DNA of 64,000 nucleotides from Chryseobacterium wanjuense (GCF_900111495.1 NZ_FOIU01000001.1:620001-684000); one strand, 5' to 3'. Counted from the stretch's first letter, positions 1-8,928 are shown. Program-made: numbers and translations. Notes: generated by a model not told the origin, from the letters alone.

Positions 1-4
1 AATC

Positions 5-44
5 AATCAATCGTTTGATTTATAAAAAAATCATTGTAATTTTG
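5..44 (+). promoter_or_regulatory. Promoter and probable TetR operator of the efflux operon
   Basis: A Bacteroidota-type -7 box TAATTTTG lies at 37-44 with a TTG at 15-17 (19 bp spacer). A perfect inverted repeat AATCAA-N4-TTGATT at 5-20 covers the -33 element. This is where an autoregulating TetR protein would bind. The operator role is inferred. Confidence 0.55.
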
Positions 45-67
45 TCCCTTGAAAAAATGAGAGTACA

Positions 68-694
68 ATGATTTCAAAAGAAGAAAATATATTATTCGCC
101 GCCGAGATACTTTTTGCTGAAAAAGGTTTTGAGGGAACTTCCACACGGGAGATCGCCAAAGCAGCGAATGTGAATATTTCTATGATCTCTTACTATTTTG
201 GATCGAAAGAGAAGCTTTATGAAAAATTGGTTGAATATAGAATGAATGAAGGCCAGTTTTTCTCAAAAGATATTATTGAGAGAACGGATATTAATGACTG
301 GGAGAAAGTAGAAAAAATCGTAGACCAATTTGCCAATAAGGTGAGACATCATAAATGTTTCTACAGAATCATGCAGAGAGAGCAGCTTCATGCAGAAAAT
401 CCTCAGATCGTGGAGTTTTTGAAGGAAACAAAAATGGGATTTCTTACCATGTATTCAAAAATATTGGAAAGTGGTTTAAAAAAAGGAATTTTCACCAAAA
501 ATCCTCCGATTTACTTGCTTCATTCAACCGTAAGCGGAACTTTATTTTATGCATTCAATGCAAAGGAGATGTATAAAGAATTCTTGAATGATACCAATGA
601 TGAAGAAGTTTTTGACGAAAAATATTACACAGAACTTAACACTCATATTAAATATTTACTAAAAGACCTTTTAGGTTATGAAGAGAATAAATAA
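68..694 (+). CDS. TetR/AcrR family transcriptional regulator
   Basis: A 208-residue one-component repressor that probably controls the efflux genes behind it. Residues about 7-53 form the TetR helix-turn-helix (AAEILFAEKGFEGTSTREIA followed by ANVNISMISYYFGSKEKLYE); the rest is the helical ligand-binding and dimerisation domain, of the TetR_C type often seen beside efflux pumps. The start follows the promoter at 37-44 closely. The 3' end overlaps the next gene by 17 bp, so the two are co-transcribed and translationally coupled. The inducing ligand cannot be read from sequence. Confidence 0.9.
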   Translation: MISKEENILFAAEILFAEKGFEGTSTREIAKAANVNISMISYYFGSKEKLYEKLVEYRMNEGQFFSKDIIERTDINDWEKVEKIVDQFANKVRHHKCFYRIMQREQLHAENPQIVEFLKETKMGFLTMYSKILESGLKKGIFTKNPPIYLLHSTVSGTLFYAFNAKEMYKEFLNDTNDEEVFDEKYYTELNTHIKYLLKDLLGYEENK

Positions 695-1991
695 CTCAGT
701 TATTGCACTTGCCCTGTTTATAGGGGTAGCAAACGCAAATGCTCAGGAGAAAAAAACACTCACTCTTGATGAAGCCGTGCAGTTGGGTATCCAAAACAGC
801 AAAAATCTGAAGATCGATGTTGCAAAGATCGAAGAAGCGACGGCAGACCTTCTGGAAGCGAAAAACAGACAGCTTCCGGAATTGAAAGTTTCAGGAAGCT
901 ATATGTATCTTCCGTTGAAACCGAATGTTAATATAAAACTTCCCGGTGTTTCGGGAGACGGAGGGCCTGAAGTACATCAGGTAGCCTACGGATCGGCGAA
1001 TCTTAGTGTTCCGATCTACAGCGGAGGAAGAATAAAATATGGGATCGAATCTGCAAAATATTTGGTGGAAGCATCAAAATTAAGCACTGAGAACAACAAA
1101 ATCGCAGTGGCTTACAATGTTGCTCAGGCTTATAATAATTTGTTTAAAGCCAATCAGTCGATCAAAGTTTTAGAAGAAAACCTTACGGCTTCTCAGAAAA
1201 GGGACGAAACTTTCCTTAAAATGGAAAACAACGGATTGATTGCAAGAAACGACAGGTTAAAAGCCAATCTTCAGACTTCAAATATCGAGCTGCAATTATT
1301 GGAAGCCAAAAACAATTACAATATTGCCAACATCAATATGGACTTATTACTGGGTCTTCCGGAAACCACGGAAATTGAAGTAGATCAGAATTATATCGAG
1401 GAAGGCGACGAGGTAAAACCAGTTGATTTTTATGTAAATGAAGCGAAAGAAAACCGTAAAGATCTTCAGGCTCTCGACAAGCAAAGACAGGCTGCAGCAC
1501 TGGGAACGAAAGCTGCAAAAGCAGAAAATCTTCCTTCAGTGGCTCTTACGGGAGGGTATGTAGCGGCAGATATTCCGAAATTTTTAACGATTTATAATGC
1601 AGTGAATGTCGGAGTTGGGATTTCTTACAATCTATCAAATATCTGGAAGAAAAACTCGGCGTTAAAACAATCTCAGGCAAGAGAAATGGAATTATCTGCG
1701 ACGAATGAACTGCTGAACGACAATATCAAGCTTGATGTAAACAGAGAATATCAAAACACAGACTACTCGAAAAAGAGAATCGCCGTTTTCGAAAAATCTG
1801 CAGAGCAGGCTAATGAAAACTACAGAATCACAAAAAATAAATACGATAACGGTCTTGCAACCATGACGGAATTACTGGATGCAGATGCAGCTCAGATTTC
1901 GGCAAACGTAGGAGTTATCAATGCAAAAGCAGATGCAGCGCTGGCTTACAGAAAACTATTACAAACTACAGGAACTTTAACAATTAAATAA
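678..1991 (+). CDS. TolC-family outer membrane efflux channel
   Basis: A 437-residue outer membrane factor, the exit duct of a tripartite pump. It has an N-terminal signal peptide ending near NANAQ and two OEP repeats: LTLDEAVQLGIQNSKNL opens the first, and the second begins near VNEAKENRKDLQALDKQR. Long Gln/Ala/Asn-rich helices typical of the periplasmic coiled coil run between them. It overlaps the TetR gene by 17 bp and is followed after 22 bp by the HlyD-type adaptor, so the operon is tetR-tolC-hlyD-mfs. Substrate unknown; drugs or organic toxins are the usual cargo. Confidence 0.92.
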   Translation: MKRINNSVIALALFIGVANANAQEKKTLTLDEAVQLGIQNSKNLKIDVAKIEEATADLLEAKNRQLPELKVSGSYMYLPLKPNVNIKLPGVSGDGGPEVHQVAYGSANLSVPIYSGGRIKYGIESAKYLVEASKLSTENNKIAVAYNVAQAYNNLFKANQSIKVLEENLTASQKRDETFLKMENNGLIARNDRLKANLQTSNIELQLLEAKNNYNIANINMDLLLGLPETTEIEVDQNYIEEGDEVKPVDFYVNEAKENRKDLQALDKQRQAAALGTKAAKAENLPSVALTGGYVAADIPKFLTIYNAVNVGVGISYNLSNIWKKNSALKQSQAREMELSATNELLNDNIKLDVNREYQNTDYSKKRIAVFEKSAEQANENYRITKNKYDNGLATMTELLDADAAQISANVGVINAKADAALAYRKLLQTTGTLTIK

Positions 1992-2013
1992 AAAATAAAG
2001 AACGATACCAACA

Positions 2014-3117
2014 ATGGAAAACAATAATACACAAGCGACTGAACCTAAAAAGAAAAAAAGTTTAGTTTTTCCTATAATTTTAGCTGTTGTTTTAATCGGA
2101 GGAGGAATCTATGGCTACAGAGCCTATACTTACGGGCAATACCACGAGGAAACCGACGATGCGCAAATTGCGTCCAACATGGCTCCGGTTATTTCTAAAA
2201 TTTCAGGATACGTAACTGAAGTGAAAGTGAAGGATAACCAATTTGTAAAAAAAGGAGATACATTGGTTATTTTAGACAGCAGAGATCAGAAAATGGCTTT
2301 GGAACAAGCTGAGGCAGCTTTATCTACGGCGAAAAGCAATATTTCCAATGCCGAAGCTACAACGACTGCGACTTCAAAAAATATCGGTTCGTCTGAAGCG
2401 GCGGTAACTACTGCCAATGCACAGATCGAAGCCGCTAAAGTAAACGTCTGGAAAACTTCCCAGGATTTAAAAAGATACGCCAATCTTGTAAAAGATCACT
2501 CGATTACAGAGCAGCAATATGAGCAGGCTTTGGCAGCAAAACAAACGGCTGACAAACAATTACAGGTTTTAATCGATCAGAGAAATCAAATCGCTCAGCA
2601 AACGAATATCGCATCTTCTCAAACGGCTGCAAGTTCTCAGCAAATCAGTGTTGCCGGATCGGTAGCAAAACAGAGAGAAGTGGATGTTGAAAATGCAAAA
2701 TTAAACTTGTCATACACGGTAATCGTGGCTCCTGAAGATGGATATGTTGCGAAAGTTCCTATCCAAGCGGGACAATATCTTCAGGCAGGGTCACAGCTAT
2801 TTGCTTTGGTGAAAAACGACCAGAAATGGGTAGTGGCCAATTTCAAAGAAACTCAGGTAGATAAAATGGTGGAAGGCCAGAAAGTGAAAATCGAGATCGA
2901 TGCTTTCCCTGACCAGGAATTTGAAGGAGTAGTAAGCTCATTCTCTCCGGCAACAGGTGCTACATTCTCCATTCTTCCTCCGGATAACGCAAGTGGTAAC
3001 TTCGTAAAAGTGGTTCAGAGACTTCCTATCAAAATCGATTTTGTAAACCTTGACAAAAACATCGCGAAAAAGTTGAGAACAGGAATGAATGTGAAAGCAG
3101 AAGTTTCTTTGAAATAA
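2014..3117 (+). CDS. HlyD/EmrA-family periplasmic adaptor subunit
   Basis: A 367-residue membrane fusion protein linking the inner membrane transporter to the TolC-type channel. A single TM anchor lies at residues about 17-36 (SLVFPIILAVVLIGGGIYGY). The biotinyl-lipoyl half-motif follows (MAPVISKISGYVTEVKVKDN), then a long Ala/Gln/Thr-rich coiled-coil hairpin at about 90-215, the second lipoyl half (VIVAPEDGYVAKVPIQAGQ) and a beta-barrel domain. Architecture and length match EmrA. The partner MFS gene lies downstream after a 470 bp repeat-bearing spacer, an unusual gap inside such an operon. Confidence 0.92.
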   Translation: MENNNTQATEPKKKKSLVFPIILAVVLIGGGIYGYRAYTYGQYHEETDDAQIASNMAPVISKISGYVTEVKVKDNQFVKKGDTLVILDSRDQKMALEQAEAALSTAKSNISNAEATTTATSKNIGSSEAAVTTANAQIEAAKVNVWKTSQDLKRYANLVKDHSITEQQYEQALAAKQTADKQLQVLIDQRNQIAQQTNIASSQTAASSQQISVAGSVAKQREVDVENAKLNLSYTVIVAPEDGYVAKVPIQAGQYLQAGSQLFALVKNDQKWVVANFKETQVDKMVEGQKVKIEIDAFPDQEFEGVVSSFSPATGATFSILPPDNASGNFVKVVQRLPIKIDFVNLDKNIAKKLRTGMNVKAEVSLK

Positions 3118-3128
3118 TAAATAAAAAT

Positions 3129-3365
3129 AAGTGAATTGTCAATTTTTTGCTGGAGAAAGTCGATGCTGAAATGTGGAAATGAAGGAGGAAATTTGACCAT
3201 GAAGCTGATGTCGGTTGGTAGATGAAAATCAGTCACAATGTGGAAATGAAGAAGAAGACTGACCATGACGATGACGCCGTTCTGAAGATGGAAATCAATA
3301 ATGAAATGTTGAAAATGAAGTAGTAAAAATGACAACAACGTTGATTGACCATTGACAGTTCACTT
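3129..3365. repeat. Repeat block with 14-bp terminal inverted repeats inside the efflux operon
   Basis: The spacer 3118-3587 has no convincing gene. It is bounded by AAGTGAATTGTCAA (3129-3142) and the near-complement TTGACAGTTCACTT (3352-3365; 13 of 14 pair). Inside are two imperfect direct copies, about 3170-3212 and 3237-3279, sharing AATGTGGAAATGAAG and TGACCATGA, plus a weaker third copy near 3304-3322. From 3366 to 3587 the DNA is AT-rich leader for the MFS gene. Confidence 0.6.
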
Positions 3366-3587
3366 TTTAAATTAAGATATTTAGAGATTCGGAAACGATC
3401 TGTGTTGATAATCGATTTTTTTAATTTAATATAAATAATAAAAAATCGACGGGTGAATAAGTTTTTGAACCTGAATCTTAGCCTAAACACAGATTATTCA
3501 AGAATACAGTTAGTTCGTAAAAAACAAATTCTTATTTCTAAATCTTTGAATTTCTTAATTTTTTTTAAAAAAATAGTAAAAATAAAC

Positions 3588-5165
3588 ATGCAAGATTCAT
3601 TAGTAGAATACGGAGCCCGAAGAGTAATCATCACGATTACGGCGATCCTTTGTGCCCTGCTTGAAATTGTGGACTCCACGATTGTAAACGTTGCCCTGAA
3701 CGAGATGAAAGGTAACCTGGGAGCCACACTTTCTGAAGTTGGGTGGGTAATTACGGCTTATGCCATCGGGAATGTGATCATTGTTCCGATGACCAGCTGG
3801 CTGTCACAGCAGTTTGGACGTAGAAATTACTTCGCGGCTTCGATCATCATATTTACCGTATTTTCATTTCTATGCGGAAATGCAACAAACATCTGGGAAC
3901 TCGTATTCTTCAGATTGATGCAGGGAATCGGAGGGGGAGCCTTACTGGTAACTTCACAGACGATCATTACGGAATCTTATCCGATTGAAAAAAGAAGTAT
4001 GGCGCAGGCGATTTATGGTCTTGGGGTAATTATCGGTCCTACTTTGGGGCCACCTCTGGGAGGATATATCGTAGATAATTTCAGCTGGCCGTATATCTTC
4101 TATATTAATATTCCTATCGGGATTGCGGCGACTTTAATGACACTGCAGTTCGTAAGAAGTCCGAAATATGCCGAAAAACGAAAAGTTTCGGATGTCGACT
4201 GGATCGGGATTGCCTTATTGGCCATAACGGTAGGTTCTTTACAGTTTATTCTGGAAAGAGGGCATGAAGAAGACTGGTTTGCAAGCGGAATGATTGTAGC
4301 ATTTACAGTGTCAGCAGTTTTAGGATTTATTTTATTCCTCTGGCGAGAGCTCACCTTCAAATATCCGATTGTAGAACTGCGGGTATTGAAAAACGGTAAT
4401 TTGAGAATCGGTACTGCGATGTCTTTTGTGTTGGGATTCGGACTGTATGGTTCAACGTTTATCGTTCCTTTATATACACAAAGTATTTTAGGATGGACGG
4501 CGTTGCAGTCGGGAGCTTTGATGATTCCGGCAGCATTAACGACCGCTTTCATGATGCCGATTATCGGACGACTGCTTTCAAAAGGAGCAAAACAACAGAT
4601 TCTGGTAGCTTTAGGACTCTTCGTTTTCTTTGTTTACAGTTTCTGGGGGTATAAAATTTTAACACCCGATACCAGTAAAGAAGCCTTTTTCTGGATGTTG
4701 ATGGTAAGAGGAGCCGGTTTAGGACTTCTGTTTATTCCGATCACATCGTTGTCATTAAGTACTTTGAAAGGTCAGGAAATTGGTCAGGGCGCGGCTTTCA
4801 CGGGGATGATGAGGCAGCTTGGCGGTTCTTTTGGGATTGCGGCGATCACTACATTTATTGCCAATGAAGGTCAGAAATACAGGCTTAATTTAATTTCTCA
4901 CCTTGATGAAAATGATTTTGCGGTTCAGCAAAGATTGCAGGCTCTGAAAGGAAGCTTTATAGCAAAAGGAATGACTCCCGATGCAGCAATGAATGCCGCA
5001 TACAAAATGCTCGATTTATCGGTAACGAAGCAGGCAACGGTACTTTCTTATATGGATGTTTTCCTTTATTTAGGTGTGATATTCTTAATATGTATTCCGT
5101 TTATCCTTTTTATTAAAGAAAGAAAAAGCAAAGAAAAAATAGATTTGAGTGAAGCAATGCACTAA
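3588..5165 (+). CDS. DHA2-family MFS multidrug transporter (EmrB-like)
   Basis: A 525-residue inner membrane drug:H+ antiporter with about 14 predicted TM segments, the DHA2 number. Motif A-like GRRNYF follows TM2, and motif C appears as LGVIIGPTLGPPLGGYIVD. I chose the ATG at 3588 (MQDSLVEYGARR), which gives the usual short cytoplasmic head; the frame stays open to 3453, but those extra residues are Lys/Asn-rich and unlike the family. With the upstream adaptor and TolC channel it completes an EmrAB-TolC-type pump. The terminator at 5188 ends the operon. Confidence 0.92.
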   Translation: MQDSLVEYGARRVIITITAILCALLEIVDSTIVNVALNEMKGNLGATLSEVGWVITAYAIGNVIIVPMTSWLSQQFGRRNYFAASIIIFTVFSFLCGNATNIWELVFFRLMQGIGGGALLVTSQTIITESYPIEKRSMAQAIYGLGVIIGPTLGPPLGGYIVDNFSWPYIFYINIPIGIAATLMTLQFVRSPKYAEKRKVSDVDWIGIALLAITVGSLQFILERGHEEDWFASGMIVAFTVSAVLGFILFLWRELTFKYPIVELRVLKNGNLRIGTAMSFVLGFGLYGSTFIVPLYTQSILGWTALQSGALMIPAALTTAFMMPIIGRLLSKGAKQQILVALGLFVFFVYSFWGYKILTPDTSKEAFFWMLMVRGAGLGLLFIPITSLSLSTLKGQEIGQGAAFTGMMRQLGGSFGIAAITTFIANEGQKYRLNLISHLDENDFAVQQRLQALKGSFIAKGMTPDAAMNAAYKMLDLSVTKQATVLSYMDVFLYLGVIFLICIPFILFIKERKSKEKIDLSEAMH

Positions 5166-5187
5166 ATATATTTTAAATAATATAAAG

Positions 5188-5214
5188 ACCTTCGATCATT
5201 TCGGAGGTTTTTTT
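5188..5214 (+). terminator. Intrinsic terminator of the efflux operon
   Basis: 8-bp stem ACCTTCGA/TCGGAGGT (one wobble) with a 5-nt loop and a run of seven T, 23 bp after the MFS stop codon. Confidence 0.8.
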
Positions 5215-5273
5215 GTTTTTACAGGTTGCAGGATTTTGGTTAACTTAATTTAGTTAATCTAAAAAAGTGTAGC

Positions 5274-5306
5274 AACCCTTTCAGAGTTTTAAACTCTGAA
5301 AGGGTT
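5274..5306. repeat. Perfect 16-bp inverted repeat with 1-nt spacer
   Basis: AACCCTTTCAGAGTTT, one T, then the exact complement AAACTCTGAAAGGGTT. No T-run follows on either side, so it is not a standard terminator. It resembles the short dispersed hairpins common between flavobacterial genes. The rest of 5215-5381 holds nothing I can name. Confidence 0.75.
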
Positions 5307-5381
5307 ATCGTCTACAAACACATTCTTTGTTTCTGGCCTGAACGATGAGATTTTCATTAATTTAAAACTAATTCATTTAAC

Positions 5382-5411
5382 AAAAAAAGCCCGTTCAAAA
5401 AGAACAGGCTT
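5382..5411 (-). terminator. Terminator of the 5534-7120 gene pair
   Basis: On the minus strand, stem AGCCTGTTC/GAACGGGCT with a short A/T loop is followed by seven T. The stretch from here to about 5530 is closely matched by 7321-7455, behind the next gene pair, so the 3' region was duplicated with the genes. Confidence 0.8.
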
Positions 5412-5533
5412 GCAATAACTTACTAAAATTAAGGAAATTAAAAACAAAGGGGAATAACCTTTATATATTGACATTTGCATTTTTAAGAGTAATGAAAAAT
5501 GAGGGGAAATTTCATTACAATGTATGATGACTT

Positions 5534-6319
5534 TTAATTGTTGATGTACGATGCATTAAAGGACATTGAGATCGCTCTGCAAGTCATATTTGCACCGGAA
5601 GTTACTCCATTGTTGAAAGATCTGATCATTCTTACGTCAACCGTATGCGCACCTGCAGTTAAGGTTTTTACTGTACTCATCGAATATTGTGTCTGAGATC
5701 CTCCCTGTACTCTTTCCTGAGTGATAAGATATACGTTGGTAGGAACATTATCTACAAATAATCTTGCCTCATAATAAGCTGCCCCACCTCCCGCAAGAAA
5801 AGTGAAGTAGTCTATTCCCAACATAAAATTGATAAACACGGCTTTTCCTCCCGCCGGAATATTCAGGGTTTGTTGGGAAGTTGGGATCATTGTATAAGCC
5901 AGATCATTTACAACATAACTGAACCCTGTAGAGTTAGAAACCTCTTCAGTGATTACATTGGGAGTGGTAGGTGTAGGAACAGTAATAACATTACCTGATG
6001 CATCTACTCCGAGGTTTTGTCCGGTAGCAGCGACAGGTGTTGCCGATGTTAGGTTTCTAAACTTTAAACCACTGATATTTGCCGTTCCTGAAGTGATTTC
6101 CATCTTCGAAGTAGGCGCTGAAGTTCCTATTCCCAGACTTCCTGAAGAAGTTGATGTAAAATCATTAAGCTGTTGAGCAGCAGAAGGAGTTCCTGATGTA
6201 TTGTTATCTTTTGCTCCGTCTACATGAAAAGCCGTCTGAGGGTTTTGGGTGTTTATTCCCACTTGTGCAGACAAAGTATTTATGACTAAGAATCCTGCCA
6301 ATAATAGATACTTTTTCAT
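5534..6319 (-). CDS. Secreted QVGINT-family protein
   Basis: A 261-residue exported protein with a Sec signal peptide (MKKYLLLAGFLVINTLSA) and the family opening QVGINTQNPQTAFHVDGAKD. A fibre-like motif follows (LGIGTSAPTSKMEI), then NLTSATPVAATGQNLGVDAS and a C-terminal beta-rich domain of about 120 residues (INFMLGIDYF ... CRAISMSFNASYINN). There is no T9SS sorting domain or lipobox. It lies 6 bp behind its closest paralogue (6326-7120), clearly in one transcript. The short repeats resemble those of phage-type fibres and flavobacterial surface proteins. Function unknown; a surface or extracellular structural role is inferred. Confidence 0.8.
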   Translation of the reverse strand: MKKYLLLAGFLVINTLSAQVGINTQNPQTAFHVDGAKDNNTSGTPSAAQQLNDFTSTSSGSLGIGTSAPTSKMEITSGTANISGLKFRNLTSATPVAATGQNLGVDASGNVITVPTPTTPNVITEEVSNSTGFSYVVNDLAYTMIPTSQQTLNIPAGGKAVFINFMLGIDYFTFLAGGGAAYYEARLFVDNVPTNVYLITQERVQGGSQTQYSMSTVKTLTAGAHTVDVRMIRSFNNGVTSGANMTCRAISMSFNASYINN

Positions 6320-6325
6320 AAATCA

Positions 6326-7120
6326 TTAGTTTAGGTAAGACGCATTGAATGACATTGAAATAGGACGGCATCCTGTAACAGTACCTGCTGCAGTACCATT
6401 GTTGGCAGTTCTTCTCATCCTTATATCAAGAGTGTGATTACCTGCGGTAAGGAATTTTACTGTATTTAAAGTATAAGAAAGCTGTTGTCCTCCTGAAGCT
6501 GATGCAGAACCCACCGGTTCCTGTATAATCAGATAAGTATTGGTAGCAACTCCATCTATAAATAACATGGCTCTGAAATATCCTGCGCCGGTTCCTGTTA
6601 CAGTTGTAAAATCGATACCCAGCATGAAATTGATAAACAAAGCCTTTCCTCCTGTCGGAATATTGATTGTTTGTGTAGTTCCTGAAACCAGAGTATCCGA
6701 GCTGTCATCTACGTTAAAATCTGCACCGGTTGTAGAAGCTACTTCATAAGGAGTAACACCTACAGCAGTAGGGTTGGGTAGAGTTACCACATTTCCTGAA
6801 GCATCTACTCCGATGGTTTGTCCGGCTGAAATGGGTGATGCCGAAGTTAAATTAGTAAGCTTAAGCCCACTTGTATTAGCTGTACCCGAATTGATCTCCA
6901 CTTTAGAGGAAGGAGCTGTAGTTCCTACTCCGACATTTCCGGCACTGGTAACGATTAAATCGTTAAGCTGTTGAGCGGCAGTGGGAGCACCTGTACTGTT
7001 GTTGTCCTTAGCACCATCAATGTGGAATGCTCCTTGTGGATTGGATGTATTGATTCCCACTTGTGCAAACGAAACTCCGAAAGCAATTAATGAGCAAAGC
7101 AAAGTAACTTTTTTTTTCAT
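6326..7120 (-). CDS. Secreted QVGINT-family protein, first gene of a pair
   Basis: A 264-residue paralogue of the protein at 5534-6319, sharing every block: signal peptide, QVGINTSNPQGAFHIDGAKD, VGVGTTAPSSKVEI, NLTSASPISAGQTIGVDAS and the C-terminal INFMLGIDF domain ending SMSFNASYLN. The promoter at 7154-7161 and the palindromic motif at 7198-7212 lie just upstream, so this gene leads the unit. The pair probably arose by tandem duplication. Function unknown. Confidence 0.8.
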   Translation of the reverse strand: MKKKVTLLCSLIAFGVSFAQVGINTSNPQGAFHIDGAKDNNSTGAPTAAQQLNDLIVTSAGNVGVGTTAPSSKVEINSGTANTSGLKLTNLTSASPISAGQTIGVDASGNVVTLPNPTAVGVTPYEVASTTGADFNVDDSSDTLVSGTTQTINIPTGGKALFINFMLGIDFTTVTGTGAGYFRAMLFIDGVATNTYLIIQEPVGSASASGGQQLSYTLNTVKFLTAGNHTLDIRMRRTANNGTAAGTVTGCRPISMSFNASYLN

Positions 7121-7153
7121 TGTTTATAGTATTATGCGTGACATTATTTAGCT

Positions 7154-7212
7154 CAAAACTATTCAGAAATCTTGTGGTAAAAAAGAAATAGCCTTTTCGT
7201 TTTCCGAAAATG
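7154..7212 (-). promoter_or_regulatory. QVGINT promoter with upstream palindromic box
   Basis: Minus-strand -7 box TAGTTTTG at 7154-7161. Exactly 36 bp further upstream is CATTTTCGGAAAACG (7198-7212 read on minus), followed by AAAAGG. There is no TTG at -33, which suggests dependence on an activator. The same box and spacing occur at 14.1, 31.6 and 58.4 kb. Confidence 0.65.
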
Positions 7213-7315
7213 AATAAATTTTAATTTTTAAGTAATTTAAAATCAGGATGTTAAAAATTTAAATAAAAAACTAATAATTCAGTACTTAGTGAAAATAAAA
7301 AGCGGAAATCGCAAT

Positions 7316-7345
7316 GAAAAAGCCTGTTCAAAAAAAGAACAGACT
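7316..7345 (-). terminator. Terminator of the 7471-8928 gene pair
   Basis: Minus-strand stem AGTCTGTTC/GAACAGGCT with a 7-nt loop and a T-run. A duplicate of the terminator at 5382-5411. Between 7213 and 7470 nothing else is visible beyond the copied 3' region. Confidence 0.8.
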
Positions 7346-7470
7346 CACAATAACCTACTAAAATTAAGGGAAATTAAAAACAAAAGGGAATAATCTTTAT
7401 ATTGATATTTGTATTTTTAAGTGTAATGAAAAGTGAGGAGAAATTCCATTACCATTTATAATAAGGGTTT

Positions 7471-8193
7471 TTATAGCTGTACGATCGTAAATAAAGCTCC
7501 TGCTCCAATGGTAAAGTTTACCGTATTTCCAAGACATCCGATATAACAGTGTACCGACCCGAATTTTACAATCTGATCTTTCTTCAGCTCAAAAGTCAAA
7601 GTACCTCCTCTGAAAGCTGCCCCGCCAACACTGTAATCAATCCCTCTAAAAACAAAATTTCTGACTTCATTAGTACCCGTACTGTCATAAACAAAAATGG
7701 TGAACTCAGATAAATTGTTGACCTGACTGGGTCTCAGCGGTGCTCCCATAGACATCTGATAAAGACCATCCTGAGGAACGGTATAGCTGTTGGTTGTGGA
7801 ATTCCAGTTGCCGTCATTCAGAATCACATTCTGGAAAAGCCATGGGTGGGTATCTCCGGTATTGGTGCTGATTATTTCATCTACCGTTTTTCTTCCCGCT
7901 GCAACCACTTTGGGAAGAGATGTAGTACCTGATGTAAGGAATTGCTGCCAAACTACGCCATCACTGTAATAAATTCCGTTATTATTAACACTGTTGTCAT
8001 ATTTCATTGCCCCGGCTCCTGCAGCAGGTGCAGTCTGATTGGTGTTTCCAAAAGCTATGGCAGAATTTCCCGTTGTCGCTCTTGCATCCAAATGTACTCT
8101 GGGCGTTGCTGTATTGATTCCCACTTGTCCTGTTTGTCCGAAAAAAGCTCCGGAAACAAGAACAGAGAGAAATAAAATAAATCTGTTTTTCAT
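7471..8193 (-). CDS. Secreted QVGINT-family protein with C1q-like C-terminus
   Basis: A 240-residue exported protein: signal peptide ending SGAFFGQ, QVGINTATPRVHLDARATTG, then NSAIAFGNTNQTAP, shared almost word for word with the gene upstream. The C-terminal ~130 residues (NDGNWNSTTNSYTVPQDGLY ... GGTLTFELKKDQIVKFGS) recall the order of strands in C1q/TNF-like jelly rolls (inference from pattern only). Such domains form trimers. Second gene of a two-gene unit, 33 bp behind 8227-8928. Function unknown. Confidence 0.78.
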   Translation of the reverse strand: MKNRFILFLSVLVSGAFFGQTGQVGINTATPRVHLDARATTGNSAIAFGNTNQTAPAAGAGAMKYDNSVNNNGIYYSDGVVWQQFLTSGTTSLPKVVAAGRKTVDEIISTNTGDTHPWLFQNVILNDGNWNSTTNSYTVPQDGLYQMSMGAPLRPSQVNNLSEFTIFVYDSTGTNEVRNFVFRGIDYSVGGAAFRGGTLTFELKKDQIVKFGSVHCYIGCLGNTVNFTIGAGALFTIVQL

Positions 8194-8226
8194 TGTCTTC
8201 CAATTTGATATTAAAACTTATTTATT

Positions 8227-8928
8227 TTATGAATTGCTCAGCTGGGTAATCGTGAATCCTGCGTCCGGCGTAACAGTATAAGTTTTTGGGGTGCTACATC
8301 CGTTACAGTATGATGATCCTAATTTTACGACCTGTCCTGCTGTAAGATATAAGGCAAGAGTTCCTCCAGTTGCGGTATAACCTCCAGCTGTGAGTATCGA
8401 TTGAGTGGCGACAATATATCTCGTTTCTGTAGCTCCGTTAAATACATAGATCGTCCAGTTTGCAGAATTGTTGGTAGCGTTTGCATATATTCTTCCAAAT
8501 AAAGATACCTGATAAAACCCTGAAGTAGGAACAACATAGCCGGATGTAGTGTCATTCCAGTTTCCGTCATCTATTACGGTTTCGTGAAAAGTCCATACAT
8601 AAGATTCGTTGGTGTTTGTAGGCCCCATTATCTGTGTATCGTCTTTTTTTCTGGAAGCTACTACTCTGGGAATGAAAACCCCCGCCTGTTTTTCCAAAAT
8701 AGGAATCCAGGTGGTTCCGTTGCTGTAATACAATTGCCCGGTGTCGTACTTCATGGCACCACCTCCGGCAACGGGAGCTGTTTGATTGGTGTTTCCAAAA
8801 GCGATGGCAGAATTTCCTGTTGTTGCTCTTGCATCAAGGTTTACTGTCGGATTGTTGTTTCCTACTCCCACTTGTGCAGAAAAAGCACCGAAAGCAAGAA
8901 GAAATAGCATTAAAAAATTTTTTTTCAT
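8227..8928 (-). CDS. Secreted QVGINT-family protein, C1q-like, first of pair
   Basis: A 233-residue paralogue of 7471-8193. I start at the ATG at 8928 (MKKNFLMLFLLAFGAFSA), a standard signal peptide; the frame is open to 8949, but that part matches the conserved upstream leader TTATGCRTGAYATT seen before other family genes. The opening is QVGVGNNNPTVNLDARATTG; the tail GGTLALYLTAGQVVKLGSSY again recalls C1q-like folds. Its promoter region lacks a clear palindromic box. Function unknown. Confidence 0.77.
   Translation of the reverse strand: MKKNFLMLFLLAFGAFSAQVGVGNNNPTVNLDARATTGNSAIAFGNTNQTAPVAGGGAMKYDTGQLYYSNGTTWIPILEKQAGVFIPRVVASRKKDDTQIMGPTNTNESYVWTFHETVIDDGNWNDTTSGYVVPTSGFYQVSLFGRIYANATNNSANWTIYVFNGATETRYIVATQSILTAGGYTATGGTLALYLTAGQVVKLGSSYCNGCSTPKTYTVTPDAGFTITQLSNS

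Noticed and set aside
3015..3490. Minus-strand ORFs opposite the repeat block
   Set aside because: Produced by the repeat composition; they read into the adaptor gene on the wrong strand.
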